64,000 bases of DNA from Pararhizobium antarcticum (GTDB lineage: Bacteria > Pseudomonadota > Alphaproteobacteria > Rhizobiales > Rhizobiaceae): the NCBI RefSeq assembly GCF_001885585.1, contig NZ_LSRP01000073.1, positions 18,126 to 82,125 of the forward strand, written 5' to 3'. Below the pieces are notes generated by a model. The model searched no databases, had not been told where the DNA came from, and saw only the letters and a program-made list of their open reading frames with translations. Shown piece by piece: positions 50,764-61,119 of the stretch. Position 1 is the first letter of the stretch. Each line of letters begins with the position of its first letter. The position numbers were made by a program, and so were the translations under genes.

Positions 50764-53700
50764 ATGCACACCTTCTCCTCGCCATTCTCCTTCCTGTCGT
50801 CGGATGGGCCGATGGCGTCCCTGATCCGGCATTTCAATTGGGAAAAGACGCCGCTCGGCGATGTTGCCGGCTGGCCGGCGCCACTCAAGATCATCGTCGC
50901 CACGGTGCTGCGCGCCAATGTCCCGATCGTCCTGCTCTGGGGGCAGGAGGGCGTGATGATCTACAATGATGCCTATGCCGCTTTCGCCGGCCGCCGTCAC
51001 CCGGGCCTGCTCGGCAGCAATGTTCGCCAAGGCTGGCCGGAAGTGGCGGCGTTCAACGACAATATTGTCAATGTCGTTCTGGCCGGCGGAACGCTTGCCT
51101 ACCGCGACCAGCATCTCGTGCTGGAGCGCAAGGGCATTCCGGAGGATGTCTGGCTCAATCTCGACTACAGCCCGATCCTCGACGAGCACGGCGCGCCGGC
51201 TGGCGTCCTGTCGATCGTCAAGGAAACCACCGAACGTGTCCGCGTCGAACAACGCCTGCGGATCGCGCAGGAGGCCGGGCGCATCGGGACATTCGAGTGG
51301 TATCCGGAGACCGGGCGGCTCGACGTCTCCGACGAATACAGGCGGATCTGGGGGCTGGACCCGGATGTCCAGGTCACCGACAAGCTGCTTGTCGGCCTCC
51401 TGCATCCTGATGACCGGGCGGTCACGGGGCCTGCGAAGCTGGCCGAAGCCAATCCGCTGGAATACGCCGAATATCGACGGATCGATCCCCAGACCGGCAG
51501 CGTGCGCTGGATCGCGCGACGCGGCGAGGTGGTTTCAAGCGCCGAAAGCGGACAGCGCCGGTTTATCGGCATCGCCTTCGACATCACCGCACGCAAGGTG
51601 TCCGAGGCCGCCATTCAGGAGAGCGAGGCCCGCTGGCGGGGCCTGTTCGAGCAGATGCAGGAGGGGTTTTTCATTGGCGAGATCCTGCGCAATGCGGCGG
51701 GTATCGTCTATGACTTCACCTTCGTCGAGATCAATCCCGCCTTCGAGGGGCAGACAGGTCTTGCTGCGGCAACGGCCATCGGCCGCAGGTGCCGCGACGT
51801 CATCCCGGGTGTGCCAGACGACCTGATCGCCACCTATGCTGGTGTCGTCGAGACCGGCGAAGCGCGGCAGTTCGAGGTGCATGTCCCCACCCTGGCGGAT
51901 CGCTGGTTTGAGGCCCGTGCGCGCAAGGTCGGTCCGGACACGTTCGCCGTTCTGTTCGTGGATATATCGGCCCGGAAAGTCACCGAAAAGGCCATCCTCG
52001 AAAGCGAGGGGCGGTTCCGCTCGCTGGCACAATCCATGCCCAACCATGTCTGGACGGCAGGCCCCGACGGCACGCTCGACTGGTTCAATGATCGCGTCTA
52101 CGCCTATAGCGGTGCCTCGCCCGGAATGCTGGACGGCACCGGATGGGTCGCCATGCTGCATCCGGATGACGTCGAATCAACGGCCAGTTCCTGGGCCGAA
52201 GCCTGCCGGATCGGCGCGCCCTATGAGGTCGAGTTCCGGCTGCGCCGCCATGATGGCGTCTATCGCTGGTACATCGCCCGCGCCGTACCCATTCGTTGCG
52301 CTTCCGGGGTGCTCGAACGATGGATTGGCACCAATACGGACATCGAGGACCAGAAGGCTGCGGAAGCGGCGCTCGCCGATCTTGCGGTAACGCTTGAGGA
52401 GCGCGTCGAGGCGCGCACCACCGAACTCCTGCGGACGCAGGATGCCTTGCGCCAGAGCCAGAAGATGGAATCGATCGGCAATTTGACCGGCGGCGTCGCC
52501 CATGATTTCAACAATCTGCTGCAGGTGATCAGCGGCAACATGCAGCTGCTCGCCGGTGATCTCGAAGGCAATGCTCGCGCCGAGCAGCGCCTGCAGAATG
52601 CCATGGCCGGCGTTGCCCGCGGCTCCAAGCTCGCTTCACAGCTGCTTGCCTTCGGTCGTCGCCAGCCGCTGGCGCCGAAAGTGGTCAATATCGGCCGGCT
52701 GGTGCGCAACATGGACGACATCCTGCGTCGGGCGCTTGGCGAGGCCATTGAGGTCGAGACCATCGTCGCGGGTGGTCTGTGGAATACCTTCATCGATCCC
52801 AGCAATGTCGAAAATGCCATCCTCAACCTTGCAATCAACGCCCGTGACGCGATGGAAGGCAGCGGTCGCCTGACGATCGAAGCCGGAAACGCCTTTCTCG
52901 ACGACAAATATGCTGCAAACTACAGTGACGTGACGCCGGGGCAATATGTCATCCTGGCGGTCACCGACACCGGCGCCGGCATGTCGCGCGAGGTTCTGGA
53001 CCAGGTGTTCGAACCCTTCTTTACGACAAAGCCGGAGGGCAAGGGCACCGGGCTCGGGCTTTCCATGGTCTACGGCTTCGTCAAGCAGTCCGGCGGCCAC
53101 ATCAACATCTATAGCGAGCCGGGGCAGGGCACGACGATCAAGCTCTATCTGCCGCGCTCGATGCAATCGGAGGACCGGCTGGTCGATATCGATTGCGGCC
53201 CGATCACCGGCGGCAGCGAAACCATCCTGATCGCCGAGGACGACGAGGCCGTGCGCGAAACCGTTGTCGCTTTGTTGAGCGATCTTGGTTACAGCGTTTT
53301 GAAATCCAAGGATGCCCAAAGTGCGCTGACCGTGATCGAAAGCGGCATGGCGATCGATCTCCTGTTCACCGACGTGGTCATGCCCGGCCCGATGAAAAGC
53401 CCGGAACTGGCGCGCAAGGCCCGCGAACGCCTGCCCGGCATCAGCGTGCTGTTCACATCGGGCTATACCGAAAACTCGATCGTGCATTCCGGCCGTCTCG
53501 ACGAAGGGGTCGAACTGCTCAGCAAGCCCTACACCCGCGAGGCGCTGGCGCGAAAAATCCGCTATGTCCTGGCAAAGAATGCTGCGGCAGGCGACGTTCC
53601 GACCGAAGACAGGGGCGAAGACGACGGCACCGCACCGGTGACGACAACGCAGCAGACGGCGCCAGCGTCTGCCGAAGCTGCCGCGGACAAACCGACCGTC

Positions 53701-54069
53701 GGCAAGGCACGGACGATTCTCGTCTGCGAGGACGACTGGCTGATCCGGGTGAGCACCGTCGAAATTCTCGAGGATCTCGGCCACACGGTGCTTGAGGCTG
53801 CGGATGCGAAGTCGGCCCTTGCCCTTCTGGCCGAGCGCAGCATCGACATCCTCGTGACCGATGTCGGCCTTCCCGATATGTCGGGCATCATGCTGGTCGA
53901 ACGCGCCCGGGCTATCTTCCCGTCCCTGCCGGTCATCTATGCCACCGGCCACAGCAATCACGAGGGCATCCAGCCGGGGCCGGATGTGCATGTCGTGATC
54001 AAGCCCTATTCCGGCGATACGTTGGCCGCAGCGATTGCTGCCGTGTCCGACGGTCCACTGCGGTCGTAA
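50764..54069 (+). CDS. Multi-PAS hybrid sensor histidine kinase with two receivers
   Basis: 1101 aa, no membrane helices. There are about four PAS domains. The first begins [20 protein letters not shown], with its core near 60-155. The second is near 160-280 ([20 protein letters not shown]), the third near 285-405, and the fourth near 410-540 ([23 protein letters not shown]). A coiled coil leads to HisKA ([17 protein letters not shown]) and an ATPase domain ([22 protein letters not shown]). Two receivers follow: [12 protein letters not shown] with TDVVMPGPM, and [12 protein letters not shown] with [10 protein letters not shown]. The domain order suggests intramolecular phosphorelay in light, redox or ligand sensing. 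Single gene. Confidence 0.92.
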   Translation: MHTFSSPFSFLSSDGPMASLIRHFNWEKTPLGDVAGWPAPLKIIVATVLRANVPIVLLWGQEGVMIYNDAYAAFAGRRHPGLLGSNVRQGWPEVAAFNDNIVNVVLAGGTLAYRDQHLVLERKGIPEDVWLNLDYSPILDEHGAPAGVLSIVKETTERVRVEQRLRIAQEAGRIGTFEWYPETGRLDVSDEYRRIWGLDPDVQVTDKLLVGLLHPDDRAVTGPAKLAEANPLEYAEYRRIDPQTGSVRWIARRGEVVSSAESGQRRFIGIAFDITARKVSEAAIQESEARWRGLFEQMQEGFFIGEILRNAAGIVYDFTFVEINPAFEGQTGLAAATAIGRRCRDVIPGVPDDLIATYAGVVETGEARQFEVHVPTLADRWFEARARKVGPDTFAVLFVDISARKVTEKAILESEGRFRSLAQSMPNHVWTAGPDGTLDWFNDRVYAYSGASPGMLDGTGWVAMLHPDDVESTASSWAEACRIGAPYEVEFRLRRHDGVYRWYIARAVPIRCASGVLERWIGTNTDIEDQKAAEAALADLAVTLEERVEARTTELLRTQDALRQSQKMESIGNLTGGVAHDFNNLLQVISGNMQLLAGDLEGNARAEQRLQNAMAGVARGSKLASQLLAFGRRQPLAPKVVNIGRLVRNMDDILRRALGEAIEVETIVAGGLWNTFIDPSNVENAILNLAINARDAMEGSGRLTIEAGNAFLDDKYAANYSDVTPGQYVILAVTDTGAGMSREVLDQVFEPFFTTKPEGKGTGLGLSMVYGFVKQSGGHINIYSEPGQGTTIKLYLPRSMQSEDRLVDIDCGPITGGSETILIAEDDEAVRETVVALLSDLGYSVLKSKDAQSALTVIESGMAIDLLFTDVVMPGPMKSPELARKARERLPGISVLFTSGYTENSIVHSGRLDEGVELLSKPYTREALARKIRYVLAKNAAAGDVPTEDRGEDDGTAPVTTTQQTAPASAEAAADKPTVGKARTILVCEDDWLIRVSTVEILEDLGHTVLEAADAKSALALLAERSIDILVTDVGLPDMSGIMLVERARAIFPSLPVIYATGHSNHEGIQPGPDVHVVIKPYSGDTLAAAIAAVSDGPLRS

Positions 54070-54122
54070 GACAAGATTTATGGGCGCTGCTCCGGGCGAG
54101 CGGCATTGAGAAGGGCATGACC

Positions 54123-54518
54123 ATGGAGATCAAGAAAAGCGGTTCGCAGCCATCGGCCCCGGGGCCGGCGGACTGGTTTTCCGGGACTGTGCGCATCGAT
54201 CCGCTATTTCCGCTGCGCGAACCCGCCCGTGCGGCCGGCAACGCCGTCACCTTCGAGCCCGGTGCACGCACCGCCTGGCATACCCATCCGCTGGGCCAGG
54301 TGCTGATCGTCACGGCCGGCTGCGGCCGGGTCCAGCGTCACGGGGGGCCGGTCGAGGAGATCCGCCCCGGAGATGTCGTCTGGTTCGAGCCGGGCGAAAA
54401 ACACTGGCACGGCGCGGCACCCTCGACGGCCATGACCCACATCGCCATTCAGGAGACGCTGGATGGCAAGGCCGTCGACTGGATGGAGAAGGTCACGGAC
54501 GCGGAATACGGCGCCTGA
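54123..54518 (+). CDS. Cupin-domain protein
   Basis: 131 aa single cupin. Metal ligands are visible in motif 1, [23 protein letters not shown] (two His and a Gln), and motif 2, [20 protein letters not shown] (His). The layout is like small Mn/Fe cupins of the hydroxynitrile-lyase or carboxymuconolactone type. AAGGG fits ATG 54123 better than ATG 54117. Enzymatic role unknown. Confidence 0.86.
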   Translation: MEIKKSGSQPSAPGPADWFSGTVRIDPLFPLREPARAAGNAVTFEPGARTAWHTHPLGQVLIVTAGCGRVQRHGGPVEEIRPGDVVWFEPGEKHWHGAAPSTAMTHIAIQETLDGKAVDWMEKVTDAEYGA

Positions 54519-54651
54519 GCGCCGACGGGCACGAAATTTTGTCCTTCCGGCCCGATCCGGATGATCATGGTCGGCGCGTTTAGGTTTTGTGAAGGACTGG
54601 CAGCGATGTTGGAACCATCCCATATGATTCGACAGGTGGGTTGGAGAACAG

Positions 54652-54903
54652 ATGACACTCGTACAATTTCCGGCAGATCGGCGCGTGGCCGACGTAAAGC
54701 GTTGCGCGGACGCGCTCCAGGCCATCCATGGTGAAGCAGCCAATCGTTTCTGGCGCACCGAGATGGTGGCATTCAGGGGCGCCCTCATGGCAAACGGCGT
54801 CAGCGACGCTGAAATCGCTTTCCAGGCCCGCCTGTTCATGCAGGCCGTGCAGATCCAGTTGCAGGATGCCTATGCCGAACAGGCACAGGGCGCGCTCGCC
54901 TGA
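54652..54903 (+). CDS. DUF6074-like small protein
   Basis: 83 aa, helical and soluble. VQFPADRRVADVKRCADALQAIHGEAANRFWRTEMVAFRGALMANGVSDAEIAFQARLFMQAVQIQL. The F-P-x-D-R-R start and the following helix pair recall DUF6074 proteins of rhizobia. GGTTGG precedes the ATG. GGAAC lies upstream at 54610, but no CGTT follows at the right distance. Confidence 0.7.
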   Translation: MTLVQFPADRRVADVKRCADALQAIHGEAANRFWRTEMVAFRGALMANGVSDAEIAFQARLFMQAVQIQLQDAYAEQAQGALA

Positions 54904-55049
54904 TACGCTGCTGCGATCCGAGGCCGGGCAGGTGCGGCCGAGAAGGCGTGATCTGTCAGGAATGCAACGCTGTCCCTCGCTGTGGTCACTTGTCGTTTGC
55001 AGCGCAAGCCACTAGATATTGAATATCGCTCGAACGCAGGGACTTCATA

Positions 55050-55754
55050 TTGAACGAGATTCTGGGTAGTGGAACTGGACCCGTCTTCGTCGGCGCCGGA
55101 CTCACCTTGGTCGGCGTTATCGCCGGATGGCTGATGTCGACTGCGTCGTCGCGCTCGGCGGCACGGCAGACCTTGAGCGCGCGCTCCGTTCTCGAAGCGC
55201 GGCAACTGGCTGTGCGCACTGTGGTGGCGCTTGACGATTTTGTTGGCGCCTGTCACGCAGCCGTCAGCGATACCCCGGAATTCAACCCGGCCGATCCGTC
55301 CGAATTCATCTTCCATATCGATGATCCCCGTCTCAATCTGCCGCGCGATGTCGACTGGAGCGTGCTGCAGCCCGATCTGGCCGAGCAGCTCCTGTGGATG
55401 CCGAACCGGGTCCGCAATGTCCTTGACGGTCTCGATTCGCTGGAAGTGGCCCCGCCCGCCTTCAACGAGCTGTTCGAGCGTCGCGAAGAGGATTTTTCAC
55501 GGCTGGGCATCCGTGCGCTCGACCTGATCGAATCGCTGTCTCTCGAATACAAGCTGCAGATCCCCGAGCGTCCAACCTATTACGACCCGCGCGCCGAGTT
55601 CCTGCGCCGCATCAACCGCATCCTGCAGGCCCGCAGCCGAAGGCACGAAGGCGAAGCCAGGCAAAAGGGCGAGGGCTCCAACATCACCACCCTCTTCCCC
55701 AAGCCCCGCCGCGACACCACCCCCTCGATCCTCGACGGCGACCCCAAGAGCTGA
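55050..55754 (+). CDS. Membrane-anchored hypothetical protein
   Basis: 234 aa. One N-terminal helix (GPVFVGAGLTLVGVIAGWLMSTA), then a cytoplasmic helical domain (QTLSARSVLEARQLAVRTVVALDDFVGACHAAVSD...EFIFHIDDPRLNLPRDVDWSVLQPDLAEQLLWMPNRVRNVLDGL) and a basic, disordered tail. TTG start at 55050 with AGGGA 7 bases before. No family recognised. Confidence 0.72.
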   Translation: MNEILGSGTGPVFVGAGLTLVGVIAGWLMSTASSRSAARQTLSARSVLEARQLAVRTVVALDDFVGACHAAVSDTPEFNPADPSEFIFHIDDPRLNLPRDVDWSVLQPDLAEQLLWMPNRVRNVLDGLDSLEVAPPAFNELFERREEDFSRLGIRALDLIESLSLEYKLQIPERPTYYDPRAEFLRRINRILQARSRRHEGEARQKGEGSNITTLFPKPRRDTTPSILDGDPKS

Positions 55755-56884
55755 TCGCGGCTGGATGACGGCGATGACACGTTTTTGTTCCGGTCATCGC
55801 TGGCCCCCGCGCATGCCGGAATTCGCCGAAGAATGTGCGGTGTATTGAACGTAGCTTTTTAGCGACGGACCATCATCGGAACGCAGGAGGGTCGCCCCTC
55901 AAGGCAGGTCGATTTGAACAGTGATGTTCTCCCCGAGCCGACACGATCAGCAAACCGGCCAGGCTGAAACTGCCGCATCCCACGCTAAATCCCCGATGGA
56001 AAAGTCCCTGTTTTCATTTCGACGAAAGAAGCGGCGCAGCTTGCTTCAGATGCTGGTTGTCTTGTTCAGCAAAGCTGCTCTCTCGACCAGATCGACAAAA
56101 ACCAAACGCGCGGCGCGCGCGGCCTGCGTCTAGTTCATTCTTTCCTCATCTATCCAGCCGATCCCCGTCGCCCCGTTGCGTTCCATGGCGCGTGGGCCAG
56201 TCCAGTGAGCAGGTAAACGTGGTAAATCAGGGGAGTGGCTGCAACACGAACACGACAGGGGGCGGTATGACTAAGCCGCCGCGCTTGCCGTCTATGGTTT
56301 TGAATTTGTTATTTAAACCGGCTGGCTGCGGCGCCTGTATTCTCACTGCCATTTTCAATGGTTGAGGTGAAGCGCCGAATTCGTTGTGTTTTTTCCGACC
56401 GCTATCGACCGTGAATGCCACCTTTGAGGCCTGGGTTTGGGCATCAGTCAACGGGAGGGGCAGGCGGCAATGATTTCCGCTTTCTGTCACCACGTTTACG
56501 GTACCGCAGCGATAGGGCGCGCGGCAGCTTTTTACCTTCATATCGGTCATAAAGGTCACCGTCGCGCGGGCCTGAAACCAGTCACTGCCTCATTGCGTGC
56601 GGTCGATCTGCTGCGTTGCAGAAGGTGAGACGGCCAGTCTCGCTTGATCCGCACTTTTGCAAAGCACGGCTTATCCCAGACGTGCGCAGATTTCTGATGC
56701 ACGCTTCTATTGACTATATTTGGCTTTGGTGATTGTCTTGAGGAAGGTTCCGAGCACCTGCCGCCTGCAGACGCAAGTCACGGTAAAGCCCGGCATATGA
56801 CAATTTTTCTCACCCTCGAAGCATTTCGTCGGTGGCAATGCAGGCACCCATCACAGTCGAAATGCCTCTTTGGAGGAGTGAGTG
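55755..56884. other. 1.1-kb region without a convincing gene
   Basis: Open frames at 55921-56133 (+) and 56227-56559 (-) have no ribosome binding site, odd composition and no family resemblance. It may be eroded DNA or hold an undetected RNA. The only clear signal is the GGAGG ribosome binding site of the MATE gene at its end. Confidence 0.5.
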
Positions 56885-58279
56885 ATGTCTTTGCGACAAT
56901 CGCCCGAGAACCGTTTTCTGACTGCCTCGCCAGGCAGAATTTTTGCCGCCACCGCGTTTCCTATTGTCGCCATCATGGTGATGAACGGGATGCTGGGTAT
57001 CATCGACGCCGTCTTTCTCGGGCATTTCGTCGGTGCGCAGGCTATGGCGGCAGTCGGCATGGCCTTTCCAGTCCTGATGCTGTCGATCGCGCTTTCCACC
57101 CTTGTCAGTGGCGGAATGTCGAGCCTGCTGGCTCGCCAGCTTGGCGCCGACGACCGTAACGCTGCCAACGCGACATTCGCTGGTGCTCATGGACTCGCGT
57201 TGTTGATCGCGTCAATGCTGATCGTTGTCTTCTGTGCAGGCGGGTGGAGTTTCGCCCTACGCATTGCGGGTTCCAATGGTCCGGTTGCCGAAATGGTCTG
57301 GGTTTTCCTGGCAATCACCGTATTCGGAACGCCGATACAATTTCTGCTGGGTGTCCATGCCGATGCCTGGAGGAACGAAGGTCAGGCGGGATTGATGGCG
57401 CTCCTGTCGCTTGTGGTCACGCTCATCAACATTCTGATGAACTACGTTCTGGTCGTGGTGCTGGAGCTCGGTGTTGCGGGTTCAGCCGCAGGTACGGTTC
57501 TGGCGCAGGCGCTTGGTCTGATGCTTCTGGCTGGGCTGCGCCGCTTCATAGGCGGAATGATGCCGCTCAGCAGTCTCCGGCAGAACCGCTGGACCGGCAG
57601 TTGGAGGCCTATTCTTGCACTGGGCGCACCCGTCAGTCTGGGTTTTATCGGAATGGCGCTTTCAGCCGCCAGCGTGGTTCTCGCCCTCCGTCTTGCAGGC
57701 AGTGCCGACTATGCCAGGACCATTGCCGCCTACGGAATCGTGACACGCATCTTCGGCTTTGCCTTTCTGCCAATCATGGCGATCGCGATGGCGATGCAGA
57801 GCATCGTCGGCAACAATGTCGGAGCGCGTCTTTACGCCCGCTCGGATGCGGTCCTTCGGCTCGCCGCAGCAAGCGCATTGCTCTACTGTCTTGCCGTCGA
57901 GGTTTTGCTGTTCAGTGCGGGCACGGTCGTCGGAGCAGCCTTTGTCGCCGATCCGGATGTCATTGGCGAGGTCGGTCGAATGCTTCGGCCGATGGCTGCG
58001 ATCTATCTTTTGTCTGGGCCAGTTCTTGTGCTGGGGCTTTATTTCCAGGCCATCGGTCAACCGGCCCGCGCGGCTCTTCTGACCATGGTCAAGCCTTTTG
58101 TACTCTTGCCTGTCCTCGTCGCAGCAACGGCTGCCATGCTGGGCGCGGATGCGATCTGGTTCGCCTATCCGTTGGCCGATGGTGTGGCCGCAATCATTGC
58201 AACTCTTGTGCTTGCTGCCGCGATTAAGGCGCGAGGAAACGCCGGTATCGGGCTGAGGTCCGTGGAGAACCTGTCATGA
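56885..58279 (+). CDS. MATE family efflux transporter
   Basis: 464 aa with about twelve helices in two related halves. ATAFPIVAIMVMNGMLGIIDAVFLGHFVGAQAMAAVGMAFPVLMLSIALSTLVSGGMSSLLARQLGA is the NorM/DinF-type first MatE domain, and the second begins near ALGAPVSLGFIGMALSA. Drug or metabolite/cation antiport across the inner membrane. GGAGGAG precedes ATG 56885; GTG 56882 is also in frame. Coupled (ATGA) to the next gene. Confidence 0.92.
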   Translation: MSLRQSPENRFLTASPGRIFAATAFPIVAIMVMNGMLGIIDAVFLGHFVGAQAMAAVGMAFPVLMLSIALSTLVSGGMSSLLARQLGADDRNAANATFAGAHGLALLIASMLIVVFCAGGWSFALRIAGSNGPVAEMVWVFLAITVFGTPIQFLLGVHADAWRNEGQAGLMALLSLVVTLINILMNYVLVVVLELGVAGSAAGTVLAQALGLMLLAGLRRFIGGMMPLSSLRQNRWTGSWRPILALGAPVSLGFIGMALSAASVVLALRLAGSADYARTIAAYGIVTRIFGFAFLPIMAIAMAMQSIVGNNVGARLYARSDAVLRLAAASALLYCLAVEVLLFSAGTVVGAAFVADPDVIGEVGRMLRPMAAIYLLSGPVLVLGLYFQAIGQPARAALLTMVKPFVLLPVLVAATAAMLGADAIWFAYPLADGVAAIIATLVLAAAIKARGNAGIGLRSVENLS

Positions 58280-58698
58280 CAGTCAGGACTATCGCAGAAG
58301 CCAAGGCGCACGCAAAATCTCTGAGGAACGCACTTGCCAGTGACGGAACGGTGTTAGGCCATGCCCAGGCGCTGGAGATTGTCGCCCGGCAGAACGGTGC
58401 GCGCGATTGGAACACTTTGTCCGCCCGACTGGTCAAGGCCGCTCCCTCTCCGTTCCATTTGCATCAAAGAGTGCAGGGGCGGTATCTCGGGCAACCCTTC
58501 AAGGGCGAAATCAACGCAATATCGTCCTCGGGCCCGCACTATTCGGTCTCCGTCCGTTTCGATGAGCCGGTGGACACCGTTATCTTCGACAGCTTTTCCA
58601 ACATGCGCCGAGTAGCAAGAGGTGTGGTCGACATCCACGGAATGTCTGTACGCAAGACATCAAATGGGACACCGCATCTGATGCTAAGCGCGTTGTGA
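58276..58698 (+). CDS. Small protein with glyoxalase-superfamily-associated N-terminal domain
   Basis: 140 aa. The N-terminal half (TIAEAKAHAKSLRNALASDGTVLGHAQALEIVARQNGARDWNTLSARL) resembles the helical domain seen at one end of some glyoxalase superfamily proteins. The C-terminal half (GRYLGQPFKGEINAIS...YSVSVRFDEPVDTVIFDSFSNMRR) is beta-rich and unassigned. ATGA overlap with the MATE gene ties the two together. Function unknown. Confidence 0.68.
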   Translation: MTVRTIAEAKAHAKSLRNALASDGTVLGHAQALEIVARQNGARDWNTLSARLVKAAPSPFHLHQRVQGRYLGQPFKGEINAISSSGPHYSVSVRFDEPVDTVIFDSFSNMRRVARGVVDIHGMSVRKTSNGTPHLMLSAL

Positions 58699-58831
58699 GT
58701 CTCAGGAATTGAAATGTCGCCTCCGATTTTTGCGGGGGCTAGTGATCGGTTGAGCGAACTGCGGCCGAGGATCGGCGGCTTCGGGCGAACACCGGACATT
58801 GCGACTGCCTAAATGAAGAGCGCTCCGGCGG

Positions 58832-59413
58832 CTACGACAAGTCGTGAAGGTCTTTGCACAAGACCTGCCCGAGGTGCCACTCACTAAATCTTACTTCCAA
58901 GCCTTCCCGTTCGGGAGTGCAACACATGGGGCCGACAAGATAACGATCCATCTTTGGGAATGGGCAGAGGCGGACCAGTGGCCAAGTCTTGCCATCGTTC
59001 GATACCTGTATCCTTAAAACGCCGCTCTGGACGGTCACCCTTATCCAGAAATCCGATGGATTGCCGTCATATCGCCCCGTAGCCCAGTCAGAGGCTTCAT
59101 CCGTCAGCACACTGCCCAGCAAGCCATATCCGTCCGAGAACTCGATGCCGGTCTTGACCCATCGTCTTTCGTCGATCCTGACCATGAGGCCAGCCTGATC
59201 GTAGAGATGTTTGAAATGTGACTGGACGCGAACCTGGGCGGTGAAATCGCCATCGGTTTGGAATGCATAGAAGTGCCCGTTGTCACGGACAAAGCCATAG
59301 TGGGTCTCTCGCCAGAAATCGGTGTCGGCGTCAGTCGTTACGAGAAGTTCGATCTCCGACGCTTCTGCTTTTGTGGGCTTATTGAGCCACGTTCCATTTC
59401 TGAGACTCTGCAA
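58832..59413 (-). CDS. DUF1349 family protein
   Basis: 193 aa. A concanavalin-like sandwich protein: LVTTDADTDFWRETHYGFVRDNGHFYAFQTDGDFTAQVRVQSHFKHLYDQAGLMVRIDERRWVKTGIEFSDGYGLLGSVLTDEASDW, then DFWIRVTVQSGVLRIQVSNDGKTWPLVRL. Matches DUF1349 (regulation of enolase-type name). The start is TTG 59413 with AGGAG 6 bases before. Monocistronic. Confidence 0.86.
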   Translation of the reverse strand: MQSLRNGTWLNKPTKAEASEIELLVTTDADTDFWRETHYGFVRDNGHFYAFQTDGDFTAQVRVQSHFKHLYDQAGLMVRIDERRWVKTGIEFSDGYGLLGSVLTDEASDWATGRYDGNPSDFWIRVTVQSGVLRIQVSNDGKTWPLVRLCPFPKMDRYLVGPMCCTPEREGLEVRFSEWHLGQVLCKDLHDLS

Positions 59414-60119
59414 CAGCGGCTCCTATGACAACCGGCGGACCTACCTGTCCGCATCTTCGTGAATTGTTCCTAGAGAGCCCATTTTTTGTCTACAGACAAG
59501 GACCGACATGCGCCTTCACTTCGCGCAAACACCGACATTGCGGCTGGAAATTACCCTTATAACTTGGAGAACCGGGCTCGAATCGCGAATGCGAGAATTC
59601 GCAACGATTTCTCCGATGTGGGTGACCGCAATGGCCCAAACTCAGACCTAAGCGGAAGGAACTGCGACGTCAGCTTTGCCTGCAGGGCGTCGTCAAGCCG
59701 ACGGTCCGCTCCCGGCCCCAACGTGGACTTGACCGGCCTCAAACCCGTAAAGACCGGGGACCGCCGAGCGGCCCGGATATCGCTTAATTCAGAACGACAG
59801 TCCGAACAGGCGAATGAGTGAAGCTTTTCAAATGCTGCATGCCTCCTTGGACGAAGACCAACATGAAGAGAATTTCCCCCGATAATTGATGCATCGCATT
59901 CCGTTCGTTCACCTGACGTGGGAGGTGCGAATTGAAAGGTCCGGTTAAGAGCCGGACTTTCTGAGTTCCAATTGGTCAGCACCGGACCAAGGTCCCTGTT
60001 GCGCTCTATAAGGTCTTAGGGCCGTTCACAGCGCATGCCGCCTGGGCGCATCATGTCGCTGTGACATGCCAAAGGGCTTTCTTCGGTATCAGTCCAAACC
60101 CAGTTTGAGGAGCAATACA
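59414..60119. other. 706-bp non-coding region with repeat copy
   Basis: Open frames on both strands (59486-59821 + and 59557-59982 -) read like shadows of non-coding DNA. It holds repeat copy A (59700-59823). Decayed coding DNA or rhizobial intergenic repeat material is likely. The ribosome binding site for the next gene is at 60106-60111. Confidence 0.55.
59700..59823. repeat. Diverged intergenic repeat, copy A
   Basis: Related to 63364-63489 in the same orientation. Shared cores include AACGTGGACTTGACC, CCCGGATATCG, AATTCAGAAC, CAGTCCGAA and AGGCGAA, in the same order and spacing. The copies are clearly diverged elsewhere. Confidence 0.75.
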
Positions 60120-60539
60120 ATGTCGATGACCCAATATATCCTGCGCTCGGCGATCGTGCTGGCCATCCTGTCTCCCGCTATTCCTGCCAATGCTGCCTTG
60201 AGCGGCAAACTCGATATCCCCGCAAGTTCTACCCGCCTCGAGCATCGCAACGTCCTTTTTGTGAAGAGGGGCGCCGATGACAAGCCAGGCCATATCCGCC
60301 GCGGCCGCGGCCGTGACGACGGCCCGAACCATACATTCCTGCTGAAGCTGGAAGGAACGCAGATCGCGCGCCGCAGCGCAGACGATAAGCCAGGTCATGT
60401 CCGTCACGGTCGGGGCACTGATGACAAGCCGGGCCATGTCAGGCGCGGTCGCGGCACCGACGACCAGCCCGGCCACAACCGCCGTGGCCGCGGATCGGAC
60501 GACGCAACCGGCGACGATCATGGCGGTCGCCGCAGCTAA
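60120..60539 (+). CDS. Secreted Asp/His/Arg/Gly repeat protein
   Basis: 139 aa. Signal peptide (ILRSAIVLAILSPAIPANA), a short spacer, then about five ~12-residue repeats built on (A/T)DD(K/Q)PGHxRRGRG: ADDKPGHIRRGRG, DDGPNHTF (degenerate), ADDKPGHVRHGRG, TDDKPGHVRRGRG, TDDQPGHNRRGRG. Alternating acidic pairs, His and Arg-Gly suggest metal or polyanion binding. No known family recognised. GAGGAG lies 8 bases before ATG 60120. It is next to another secreted low-complexity protein and a two-component system. Confidence 0.78.
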   Translation: MSMTQYILRSAIVLAILSPAIPANAALSGKLDIPASSTRLEHRNVLFVKRGADDKPGHIRRGRGRDDGPNHTFLLKLEGTQIARRSADDKPGHVRHGRGTDDKPGHVRRGRGTDDQPGHNRRGRGSDDATGDDHGGRRS

Positions 60540-60653
60540 ACCGAATGATCTATGCAGACACGGATTCGAACATTGTTTAATCCACCGGCGCAGCCCTTTA
60601 GGATGCGCCGGTGATCCGGTTGGAACGATATCCAATGGCACGGAGTGGACATC

Positions 60654-61097
60654 TTGACGCAAAATTCCAGATTTTATGGTGCCGCCTTTCGCACCGCTCT
60701 GCTGTTCGTCGGCTTGGCCCTGCTTCTGGCGACCCCGCACCACGCATGGGCCAAGGACGGCAGTTCCGGCGGGCGAGGCTCCGATCATTCAGGCTCGGAT
60801 GGCTCAGGCGATTCAGGTTCCGCTGGGCATGGCTCCGACAATGATGATGGGTCCGATAATTCCGGCGCCTCCTCACACAGCGGAAAGGGCAGTAGCGGTG
60901 ACGATACCCGTGATGCCAAGCGCGGAAACGACGATTCCGGTCACGGCGGGAAGCGAAGGGAAGGTGAGGAACGCCGGCATACATATGATGGTGGATGGCG
61001 GGCTCAGATCCGCAATGGCCGCTACCAGGTGTTCGACCCGGCGGGCCGGGTGGTGATCAACCGCAAGGCGAGGATGTCCGACTACACGAAGTTCTAG
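60654..61097 (+). CDS. Secreted Gly/Ser/Asp-rich protein
   Basis: 147 aa. Signal peptide (TALLFVGLALLLATPHHAWA), a ~65 aa low-complexity Gly/Ser/Asp/His region (GSSGGRGSDHSGSDGSGDSG and onward), and a conserved-looking tail: GGWRAQIRNGRYQVFDPAGRVVINRKARMSDYTKF. The tail may be the functional module. TTG 60654 with GGAG 8 bases before is preferred; GTG 60645 is in frame. Ends 22 bases from the convergent response regulator gene. Confidence 0.75.
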   Translation: MTQNSRFYGAAFRTALLFVGLALLLATPHHAWAKDGSSGGRGSDHSGSDGSGDSGSAGHGSDNDDGSDNSGASSHSGKGSSGDDTRDAKRGNDDSGHGGKRREGEERRHTYDGGWRAQIRNGRYQVFDPAGRVVINRKARMSDYTKF

Positions 61098-61119
61098 CGA
61101 TCTCCCCGACAAGGAGCGG

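Noticed and set aside
56227..56559. 110-codon minus-strand frame in the 1.1-kb gap
   Set aside because: No ribosome binding site, no signal or domain, and composition unlike its neighbours; not enough to call a gene.
59486..59982. Frames on both strands over repeat copy A
   Set aside because: The overlap with a repeat also present in non-coding DNA at 63.4 kb makes coding unlikely.
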